A stretch of DNA of 5,730 nt from JADJLQ01 sp034439915 (GTDB lineage: Bacteria; Bacteroidota; Bacteroidia; Chitinophagales; Saprospiraceae). Made by a program: the position numbers and the translations under genes. The stretch's first letter is position 1, and every line of letters begins with the position of its first letter. The DNA is taken from contig JAWXBI010000177.1 of assembly GCA_034439915.1 (NCBI GenBank), forward strand, positions 1-5,730. The letters are read 5' to 3'. The notes below the pieces were generated by a model that was not told the origin of the DNA, ran no database searches, and was given only the letters and a program-made list of their open reading frames with translations. This document shows positions 1 through 5,690 of this stretch, in pieces.

Positions 1-38
1 CCCTTTTCCCCTTAACCTTTTCCCTTTTCCCTTTAACC
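1..38. repeat. Polypyrimidine tract with a 21-bp-period direct repeat
   Basis: The first 38 bases are almost only C and T. They contain two copies of a 17-mer of the form CCCTTTTCCCYTTAACC at 1-17 and 22-38, with 16 of 17 bases identical. The C/T bias continues to the adaptor start codon at 57. I see no Bacteroidota-type promoter (TTG ... TAnnTTTG) in these 56 bases, so the operon promoter is probably upstream of the window, or the adaptor is internal to a longer operon. Function unknown; it may be simple-sequence expansion. Confidence 0.6.
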
Positions 39-56
39 CTCAAACTCACCTTTTCT

Positions 57-1106
57 ATGAAAAACTTCTTCCTCCTGTTTTGTTTAACCAGTGTCCTGGT
101 TTATTGCAACAAAAAAACAACAGAGCAAGCCGTAAATGCAAAACCGGTAAACCTCAATGTATTTAAAGTCAGGGTTGCACCAGTCCAGGGTTCGGAAACC
201 AATAATACGATTCGGGTAACCGGTATATTGGTTTCTGACAAGGAATCCAAACCGGCTTTCAAGACCGGAGGAGTCATTGATCGCACCTATTATAAAGAAG
301 GCGATAAAGTAAGCCAGGGAGCCTTGCTTGCTAAATTGAACCTGGCTGAAATCCAGGCCCAGGTGCAACAAGCCCAGATGGCCGTGGATAAAACCCTGCG
401 CGATCTCAACCGGGTAAAAAACCTGTTTGCCGACAGTGTAGCTACTTTAGAACAATTACAAAATGGGCAAACCGCTTATGATATGGCTAAACAGACATTG
501 GGTATAGCCGAGTTTAATAAATCCTATTCCGAAGTGAGATCCCCTATTTCAGGAACCATAATAAAAGAAATATTAAGACAAGGAGAAATCGCCGGCCCGG
601 GCATGCCCATATATGCCATCATGGGTACCGGTCGACAAGACTGGAAGATCAAAGCTGCCGTATCGGATAAAGAATGGGCGCAGATTAAAAAAGGGGATAA
701 GGCGGATATATTATTTGAAGCCTACCCCGGACTTAAATTGACTGGTGAGGTAGACCATCTGGCGGATATAAGCAATCCGGGTACCGCCACCCTGGATATT
801 GAAATCAAATTGAATCAACAGGATAAAAAGTTGGCAGCGGGATTGTTGTCGACCATCGAAATCAAGACGATAAGCACAAAACAACCTATGCGAAGTATAC
901 CGGTGGAGGCCCTGGTCTCTTCCAATGATGGCAAAGGAGTTATATATATTGTCGAAGACGGCAAGGCCGTTAAAAAAACTATCAGCATAGATAAAATATT
1001 AGGCTCCCAGGTCGCCGTAAGCAGTGGACTGGAAAATATCAATGAGGTTATCACTGCTGGTGCTGTTTACCTGGAAGAGGGAAACAAAGTGGAAATCATT
1101 AAATAA
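57..1106 (+). CDS. RND efflux periplasmic adaptor (membrane fusion protein), probable lipoprotein
   Basis: Periplasmic adaptor of a tripartite RND pump, joining the inner-membrane permease to an outer-membrane channel. The 349 residues follow the HlyD/AcrA plan. A hydrophobic N-terminus (residues 4-16) ends at Cys17 in a lipobox-like LVYC, which suggests lipid anchoring; Tyr at -1 is atypical, so this is only probable. The first half of the lipoyl/barrel-sandwich domain is at about 71-95 (GGVIDRTYYKEGDKVSQGAL) and the second at about 158-182 (RSPISGTI). Between them is a helical hairpin (about 96-150, Gln/Ala/Leu-rich), whose R119-x3-L-x3-S segment resembles the channel-contact motif of such adaptors. 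A beta-barrel (about 196-270) and membrane-proximal domain (about 275-349) complete it. Length is normal for the family. The permease gene follows after 31 nt, so co-transcription is expected. The ATG at 57 begins the signal sequence directly and has no Shine-Dalgarno, as is usual in Bacteroidota. Substrate unknown. Confidence 0.93.
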   Translation: MKNFFLLFCLTSVLVYCNKKTTEQAVNAKPVNLNVFKVRVAPVQGSETNNTIRVTGILVSDKESKPAFKTGGVIDRTYYKEGDKVSQGALLAKLNLAEIQAQVQQAQMAVDKTLRDLNRVKNLFADSVATLEQLQNGQTAYDMAKQTLGIAEFNKSYSEVRSPISGTIIKEILRQGEIAGPGMPIYAIMGTGRQDWKIKAAVSDKEWAQIKKGDKADILFEAYPGLKLTGEVDHLADISNPGTATLDIEIKLNQQDKKLAAGLLSTIEIKTISTKQPMRSIPVEALVSSNDGKGVIYIVEDGKAVKKTISIDKILGSQVAVSSGLENINEVITAGAVYLEEGNKVEIIK

Positions 1107-1137
1107 CCGGTTAGACCATCCGATAAATAAACTTATA

Positions 1138-4100
1138 ATGAACCTGACTTCATTTGCGGTAAAGAATTATCAATTTACCATCATCCTGTTTGTATTGGCG
1201 TTGGCACTGGGTATCAATTCCCTGCTCAATATGCCACGTGGAGAAGATCCCCCCTTTGGTGCACCCATATTTATAGTGTTGGCCGTTTATCCCGGGACTA
1301 ATCCTGCCGATATGGAACAACTGGTAGCCGATCCCATTGAAGAAGCATTGTATAACCTGGGTGATGTCAAAAAAATTGTAACAGTTTGTTCTGACGGATT
1401 GATGCTTTGCCAGGTCGATTTTAATTATGGAGTCAACGTGGATAATAAAAACAACGATGTCAACCGGGAGATGAATAAGATACGCCCGGATCTGCCCGAA
1501 GGGATCATAGAATTACGAGTAGAGCGGGCTTCCTCCTCTGATGTGGTCATCCTTCAAAGCGCCCTGGTCTCTGAAACGGCCACCACCAATCAAATCAATG
1601 ATCTTGCCGAAGAATTAAAAAGGGATCTGGAAAGGGTCAAGGACCTCAAATGGGTTAAGATCCAGGGTGAGCCCACGGAGAAAATAGATATCCAGCTTAA
1701 ACTCGGCCGCATGGCCACTATGGGGATCGGGATCAACCAGGTCATAGGTGCCGTCGCTCAAAATAATATCAATATACCCGGTGGAACCATAGATCTCCAT
1801 ACCAAAAGGTTTAACATTAAAACCAATAGCGACATTAAATCCATCGATGAAATTCGCAATATCGTTGTACATGCAGGCAACCGGGGACAACTGGTCCGTT
1901 TGCATGAAGTAGCCGATGTATATTCCATTTTATCCGAACAAAATCATATTGCCAGGCAGGATGGTAAACCGGCGGTATGGGTGCTGTCGGCTTTGAAAGA
2001 CCGGAAAAACATCATCACTGCACGTGCGCAGATGGAGCAGATCCTGAAAGATTTTGAATCCCGCTTACCGGATGAGGTAAAACTGGTCCACGCCTTTGAC
2101 CAGGAAGTCAGTGTAAAACACCGGTTGGGGGGGCTGAGCCGGGATTTTTCAATTGCCATTGCCCTGGTATTGTTGACTTTGTTGCCCCTTGGATTCAGGG
2201 CATCGATTGTCGTATTGATCAGTATTCCCTTATCACTGGCCATAGGACTTGCCTTATTACATCTGACCGGGTTTACGCTTAATCAACTAAGTATTGTGGG
2301 TATGGTGATTGCCTTGGGGCTGCTGGTGGATGATTCTATAGTGGTTGTGGAAAATATAGAGCGGTTTATGCGCCAGGGCCATTCCAGAAAAGATGCAGCT
2401 ATTATTGCCACCAAACAAATAGTTATCGCTGTACTGGGCTGCACGGCTACCTTGATCTTTGCTTTTTTACCCCTGGCATTTTTACCGGAAGGAGCCGGCG
2501 AATTTATCCGCAGTCTCCCAATGGCTGTATTATTGACTATTCTGGCTTCCTTGTTTGTAGCACTTACGATCATTCCGTTTTTATCCAGTATGTTTTTGCA
2601 AAAACATGAACGGTCAGACGGAAACATCTTTATGCGGGGATTTAAAAAATACATCAATGACCCGTATGCCGGAGTTTTAAAATGGTCGTTTAAACACCCT
2701 ATCCTGACCATTCTGGCCACCCTCCTCATTTTTGCCGGCAGTCTCATGTTAGTTCCTAAGATTGGCTTTAGTTTATTTCCAAAATCGGAAAAACCTATGT
2801 TTACCGTGGATATCAAAGCCGCATCCGGAACCAGCATCAAGGAAACCAATCGCATCGCACGACGGATAGAACAAGACCTGCTTCAACAACCCCAGGTCGT
2901 TTCGGTAAGTACCAATGTAGGAAAGGGCAATCCCAGGGTATATTATAATGTATTTCAACAAAATTATTCTCCGACCTATGCCCAGTTATTGGTCCAGGTC
3001 CCCTCATCCCTCGATGTACCGGCAATCACCGCATTGACCGATTCACTGCGCAAAAGATATGAAGGCCTGCCAGAAGCTGAAGTCGAGGTTAAAATGTTTC
3101 AACAAGGCACGCCGGTGCCTGCCCCTATTGAATTCAGGATTATTGGCAACAACCTGGATACCCTTAAACGTTATTCAACGATACTGGAAAAAGTCATCCT
3201 GGGCATGCCTGGAACCCTTGCTGTTAGAAATAATATACGGACTCCTAAAACGGATCTGCAGGTGGTCATCGATAAAACTAAAGCGGGAATCCTTGGTGTA
3301 CTGCCGGCTGAAGTGGCCAAAACAGTGCGCATGGGTTTAGCCGGACTTGAAGTAGGTTCACTGATTGAAGAAGATGGAGATGAAAAGACCATTCAGGTCA
3401 GTATTGGAAAACCCGGTGAAGATCAGGCCCTGGCGGTATTTGATCAGTTGTATGTACAATCCATGTCAGGAGCCCAGGTGCCATTAAAACAAATCGCCTC
3501 CCTGTCCCTGGAGGAATCCCCGCTATTAATTCAACACTTCAACAAAGAGCGATATACAGCAGTGACTGCTTTTGTCGAAACCGGTTTCAATACCATACAA
3601 CTGATTGATGATATTTCTAAAAAAACGGATGATATCAAATTGCCAACCGGTTACCGCTTTGTGGCGGCCGGCGAAAAAGAAAGCAGGGAAGAATCCTTTG
3701 GCGGTATGGGTACTATAGTCATGATATCCGTATTTTTTCTTTTTGCTATTCTGGTCCTGGAGTTCAGGACATTTAAGAGCACTCTGATTGTATTGTCTGT
3801 AGTCCCGCTTGGAATAGTAGGGGCTTTGGCTGCCTTATATATAGGGAATGAAACCCTTTCATTTGTAGCGACCATAGGCATCATTGCCCTAATGGGCATT
3901 GAAATCAAAAATTCAATTTTATTGGTGGACTATACCAATCACCTGCGGGAAAACGGGATGGGACTTAAAGATGCCATTATGAACGGAGCCGAAACACGAT
4001 TTCTCCCCATCCTATTGACATCTATGACAGCCATAGGGGGAATGATTCCATTGGTGATGGAAAAATCTCCTCTTATTTCTCCTTTGGCTATGGTATTGAT

Positions 4101-4212
4101 AGGAGGGTTGATCAGTTCGACCTTATTGAGTCGATTAGTGACACCTTTGTTGTATTATTTAATTCCACCTGCGGTTACTGTGATTGCGGATAGGAATGAT
4201 AAGATCAGTTAG
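1138..4212 (+). CDS. RND efflux transporter permease (AcrB/HAE-like)
   Basis: Inner-membrane proton antiporter of a tripartite efflux pump. The ATG at 1138 gives 1024 residues beginning MNLTSFAVKNYQ, the standard RND N-terminus. The frame stays open back to 1024, but those 38 residues overlap the adaptor gene in another frame and do not look like an RND protein, so I reject that start. Hydrophobic segments match the 12-helix plan: TM1 about 11-30, TM2-TM6 about 336-486, TM7 about 520-540, TM8-TM12 about 857-1005. Large periplasmic loops lie between TM1/TM2 and TM7/TM8. TM4 carries the proton-relay pair Asp398-Asp399 (LLVDDSIVVVEN) and TM10 carries Lys924 (GIEIKNSILLVDY), so the pump should be active. 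The early PRGEDPPFG and YPGTNPADMEQLVADPIEEAL motifs are typical of HAE/CzcA-like permeases. It lacks the features I would need to call a metal exporter; drugs, bile-like or other toxic compounds are possible. The pump genes end here: no channel gene follows. A weak 5-bp hairpin (GATCA/TGATC, 4203-4217) spans the stop codon, without a T tract. Confidence 0.96.
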   Translation: MNLTSFAVKNYQFTIILFVLALALGINSLLNMPRGEDPPFGAPIFIVLAVYPGTNPADMEQLVADPIEEALYNLGDVKKIVTVCSDGLMLCQVDFNYGVNVDNKNNDVNREMNKIRPDLPEGIIELRVERASSSDVVILQSALVSETATTNQINDLAEELKRDLERVKDLKWVKIQGEPTEKIDIQLKLGRMATMGIGINQVIGAVAQNNINIPGGTIDLHTKRFNIKTNSDIKSIDEIRNIVVHAGNRGQLVRLHEVADVYSILSEQNHIARQDGKPAVWVLSALKDRKNIITARAQMEQILKDFESRLPDEVKLVHAFDQEVSVKHRLGGLSRDFSIAIALVLLTLLPLGFRASIVVLISIPLSLAIGLALLHLTGFTLNQLSIVGMVIALGLLVDDSIVVVENIERFMRQGHSRKDAAIIATKQIVIAVLGCTATLIFAFLPLAFLPEGAGEFIRSLPMAVLLTILASLFVALTIIPFLSSMFLQKHERSDGNIFMRGFKKYINDPYAGVLKWSFKHPILTILATLLIFAGSLMLVPKIGFSLFPKSEKPMFTVDIKAASGTSIKETNRIARRIEQDLLQQPQVVSVSTNVGKGNPRVYYNVFQQNYSPTYAQLLVQVPSSLDVPAITALTDSLRKRYEGLPEAEVEVKMFQQGTPVPAPIEFRIIGNNLDTLKRYSTILEKVILGMPGTLAVRNNIRTPKTDLQVVIDKTKAGILGVLPAEVAKTVRMGLAGLEVGSLIEEDGDEKTIQVSIGKPGEDQALAVFDQLYVQSMSGAQVPLKQIASLSLEESPLLIQHFNKERYTAVTAFVETGFNTIQLIDDISKKTDDIKLPTGYRFVAAGEKESREESFGGMGTIVMISVFFLFAILVLEFRTFKSTLIVLSVVPLGIVGALAALYIGNETLSFVATIGIIALMGIEIKNSILLVDYTNHLRENGMGLKDAIMNGAETRFLPILLTSMTAIGGMIPLVMEKSPLISPLAMVLIGGLISSTLLSRLVTPLLYYLIPPAVTVIADRNDKIS

Positions 4213-4243
4213 TGATCAGTGTGAGGGAGAAAGTTGAAACAAA

Positions 4244-4269
4244 CTCTGTGGTTCTCTTGTAGCTCCGTG
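4244..4269. repeat. Degenerate CTCYKTG repeat, three copies
   Basis: Three related heptamers follow each other at 4244-4250 (CTCTGTG), 4254-4260 (CTCTTGT) and 4263-4269 (CTCCGTG), spaced about 10 and 9 nt apart. They lie just after the permease gene. From memory, similar CTCTGTGGTTCTC-like text occurs in intergenic DNA of many bacteria, but its role is unknown. It is weakly conserved here and may be decayed repeat DNA. Confidence 0.4.
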
Positions 4270-4280
4270 CAAAATAATAA

Positions 4281-4320
4281 GAGGTGAAGAGGTGAAAAGG
4301 TGAAGAGATGAAAGGGTGAA
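4281..4320. repeat. 8-bp tandem repeat, five copies (GAGGTGAA type)
   Basis: Five octamers run without a gap: GAGGTGAA (4281), GAGGTGAA (4289), AAGGTGAA (4297), GAGATGAA (4305) and AGGGTGAA (4313). The first two are identical and the rest differ by one or two bases at the first four positions, while TGAA is invariant. The strand is almost all purine plus one T per unit. The period is not a multiple of three and every unit carries TGA, so it is not coding. It lies between the permease and the ATL gene. Possible roles are slippage-prone spacer or a multi-site binding region; neither can be shown. Confidence 0.8.
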
Positions 4321-4337
4321 AATGACTGAATTAAATT

Positions 4338-4399
4338 GCGTATTTGGTGAATGAACTCACTAAATCAGCGCATTTTTGGTGAATAAACTCACCAAACAT
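4338..4399. repeat. Two tandem hairpin units upstream of the ATL gene
   Basis: Two adjacent imperfect units, 4338-4367 and 4368-4399, each begin with GCG and contain an inverted repeat. In the second unit TTTGGTGA (4375-4382) and TCACCAAA (4389-4396) are perfect 8-bp arms around a 6-nt loop ATAAAC. In the first unit the arms are TTTGGTGA (4343-4350) and TCACTAAA (4357-4364), with one G-T pair and the loop ATGAAC. The second hairpin ends 23 nt before the ATL start codon, so it lies where an operator or 5' leader structure would. No T tract follows, so an intrinsic terminator for the permease is unlikely. I found no clear TAnnTTTG promoter box here. Confidence 0.65.
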
Positions 4400-4419
4400 A
4401 AGAGAGCTTAGAGCCCAAA

Positions 4420-4758
4420 ATGACACCAGACAAATCCGACTCTTATTTTGACCTCGTCTATGAAGTCACGCGTAGCATCCCTGCCGGCAGAGTATCTACC
4501 TATGGAGCTATTGCTGATTTTTTATCCCTGGGTTCTGCTCGCATGGTTGGCTGGGCGTTGAATCAGTGTCATGGCATGAAAGATTTACCGGCACACCGGG
4601 TCGTCAACCGCAAAGGTGAGCTTAGCGGACGGGTACATTTTAAGCCACCTTCATCGATGGCTGCCAGGTTGCGTAAAGAAGGGGTCAAAGTAAAAAATGA
4701 TCAGGTGACCGAATTTGAATCTTTGTTTTGGCACCCTAAGGAAATGGAATTGGACTAG
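4420..4758 (+). CDS. Alkyltransferase-like (ATL) protein, MGMT-fold DNA-binding domain
   Basis: Small 112-residue protein matching the C-terminal DNA-binding domain of O6-alkylguanine-DNA alkyltransferases. The helix-turn-helix region starts at IPAGRVSTYGAIADF (20-34). SARMVGWAL (39-47) holds Arg41, the likely arginine finger that helps flip the damaged base. The active-site loop reads LPAHRVVNRKGELSG (56-70): Ala58 stands where true MGMT has the alkyl-accepting Cys (PCHRV). By family knowledge such ATL proteins bind O6-alkylguanine without removing the alkyl group and hand the lesion to nucleotide excision repair; some family members have Trp and others Ala at this site. It cannot be a suicide methyltransferase by the usual mechanism. 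The ATG at 4420 is the only usable start, since an in-frame stop is at 4399-4401. There is no good Shine-Dalgarno. The gene appears to stand alone, downstream of the repeat-rich spacer and convergent with the transposase gene. Role in repair is inferred from the family. Confidence 0.92.
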   Translation: MTPDKSDSYFDLVYEVTRSIPAGRVSTYGAIADFLSLGSARMVGWALNQCHGMKDLPAHRVVNRKGELSGRVHFKPPSSMAARLRKEGVKVKNDQVTEFESLFWHPKEMELD

Positions 4759-4792
4759 CTCCAGGGCTGATCTCAAGCTTTCGGGAATATTT

Positions 4793-4881
4793 CGGTGGGG
4801 AAATCAACGGAGTAAACTCCATTGCACGAAGTTTGTGCTCTGCTCCCGATGCATATGCATCGGGAGCAGAGCGGTGGAGTT
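4793..4881 (+). repeat. REP-like palindromic element, copy A
   Basis: This element lies between the convergent ATL and transposase genes. It contains CGGTGGGGAAATCAAC (4793-4808), a small hairpin GGAG-TAAA-CTCC (4809-4820), the linker ATTGCACGAAGTTTGTGC, then a large perfect palindrome (4837-4872) and GGTGG (4873-4877). The same order of conserved words recurs at 5622-5730 on the other side of the transposase, in the same orientation. A second pair of arms, AACTCCA (4815-4821) and TGGAGTT (4875-4881), encloses the large palindrome. It shares CTCC with the small hairpin, so the two folds are alternatives. It is a plausible substrate or relative of the transposase's own REP family. Confidence 0.75.
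4837..4872. repeat. Perfect 36-bp palindrome
   Basis: The left half GCTCTGCTCCCGATGCAT (4837-4854) is the exact reverse complement of the right half (4855-4872), with no spacer. As single-stranded DNA or RNA it would form a stem of about 16 bp with a 4-nt loop. It starts 78 nt past the ATL stop and ends 35 nt from the transposase stop, so it could also end transcription from both sides, although no T tract flanks it. Copies B and C carry a different, shorter hairpin at this position, so the palindrome is the variable part of the element. Confidence 0.9.
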
Positions 4882-4907
4882 GCTTATCAGAATTCAGGTT
4901 CCAACGA

Positions 4908-5534
4908 TTAGTCAGGAGGGAATTTCGAGTATGTTCCGTTCCAGTCTTTCCATCTGGCCACCAGGTTAGCTTTTACCGGATTTTCCAGAATGTAACAGTG
5001 TATCCGGTCTAATTCCATATCTGTACGAATATAATGATCATAACTCTCAGGCATCCAAAATGACCCTGAACGTTTCAGAGCCTGGTTACAATAATAGGCA
5101 GAAGCTCCTTTAATGAGTTGCATAGATTTACTAAGTGGGATACCCTTGTTTTTTATTAGTTCCTGGACCGATGTATCGATTATTAAATGAACATGATTAG
5201 GCATTATACAATAACATATCAGATCATAATGGAAGGAATCGTATTTATGAATAAGGTCCTTAACTATACTAAGGCAGGGCTCCAAAGCCAGGTAAAGCGG
5301 GCCTTCCAAAATTTGTTCCATTAAACTTTCATTATCTATTTCGTATTGAAGGCGTATCGCCGATAAATTTGATTCCTCATATTTATTTTGCCCTTTTCTT
5401 AATTCATAATATTCCCTGAGCTGCTGCAATTTTATATAGGGTATTGAACCATGCAAACGAAAAGTCAGAAAAAAAACAGCTCCTTCAGGTAAAATGTGGG
5501 GCAAATTCCTATGATATCGTTTCATTGTATTCAT
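4908..5534 (-). CDS. REP-associated tyrosine transposase (RAYT; Y1 HUH family)
   Basis: Single-strand DNA transposase/nuclease of the IS200/IS605-related RAYT group. The 208 residues show the family plan: a start of RNLPHILPEGAVFFLTFRL (9-27), the metal-binding HUH motif in CIMPNHVHLII (His114 and His116), GSFWMPESYDHYIR (157-170), and HCYILENPVKANLV (179-192). Tyr181 is the likely nucleophile, because it aligns with the Tyr of the DYIYINPVK motif in E. coli RAYT (YafM). Known relatives cut and join single-stranded DNA at REP palindromes, and many are single-copy, domesticated genes. This one looks intact and of normal length. An in-frame stop lies 12 nt before the first ATG, so the start is either that ATG (5534) or the Met four codons in (5525). 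No Shine-Dalgarno is visible. Palindromic elements flank the gene on both sides, which fits a RAYT with its target repeats. There is no accessory tnpB. Confidence 0.93.
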   Translation of the reverse strand: MNTMKRYHRNLPHILPEGAVFFLTFRLHGSIPYIKLQQLREYYELRKGQNKYEESNLSAIRLQYEIDNESLMEQILEGPLYLALEPCLSIVKDLIHKYDSFHYDLICYCIMPNHVHLIIDTSVQELIKNKGIPLSKSMQLIKGASAYYCNQALKRSGSFWMPESYDHYIRTDMELDRIHCYILENPVKANLVARWKDWNGTYSKFPPD

Positions 5535-5546
5535 ATTTGAAAATAA

Positions 5547-5575
5547 TCAGAAATAATTGATCCCGATATTTCTGA
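5547..5575. promoter_or_regulatory. Inverted repeat in the transposase 5' region (possible operator or leader hairpin)
   Basis: TCAGAAATA (5547-5555) and TATTTCTGA (5567-5575) are perfect 9-bp inverted arms around an 11-nt spacer. The near arm begins 12 nt upstream of the transposase start codon on the minus strand. The position fits an operator or a leader hairpin limiting translation of the transposase. No T tract or recognised promoter box supports a more precise call. Confidence 0.5.
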
Positions 5576-5613
5576 CATGTTTTGAAGCTAAAAGTCTTAA
5601 ACTGACACATTTT

Positions 5614-5690
5614 GTTGTGATGAAACAACGGGGAGTAAACTCCATTACACAAGGTACGTGCACTGCAATTCATTGCGGTGGGAATCAACA
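5614..5690 (+). repeat. REP-like element, copy B, with hairpins on both sides
   Basis: The 40-bp core 5633-5672 starts GAGTAAACTCCATTACAC and is identical to the core of copy C. It includes the GGAG-TAAA-CTCC hairpin (5632-5643), a linker related to copy A, and then CACTGCAA-TTCA-TTGCGGTG (5661-5680), an 8-bp stem with one G-T pair. GGTGGGAATCAAC follows (5677-5689), matching the words that open copy A. A further short hairpin GTTGT-GATGAA-ACAAC (5614-5629) directly precedes the core, so the array alternates hairpin and conserved linker. The 58-bp period is not a multiple of three, which rules out a coding repeat. Confidence 0.75.

Noticed and set aside
1024..1137. Upstream extension of the permease frame to an ATG at 1024
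   Set aside because: It overlaps the adaptor coding sequence in another frame. The residues do not resemble an RND N-terminus, whereas translation from 1138 gives the expected start.
2283..2855. 190-residue open frame on the minus strand
   Set aside because: It lies entirely opposite the conserved permease coding sequence and has no recognisable domain.
3059..3340. 93-residue + strand open frame inside the permease gene
   Set aside because: Out-of-frame shadow of the permease porter domain, with no family resemblance.
4203..4217. Intrinsic terminator of the efflux operon
   Set aside because: The hairpin has only a 5-bp stem overlapping the stop codon and no following T tract.
4715..4969. 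84-residue + strand open frame after the ATL gene
   Set aside because: It begins inside the ATL gene, reads through the palindromic element and ends opposite the transposase gene. The composition reflects the repeat, not a protein.
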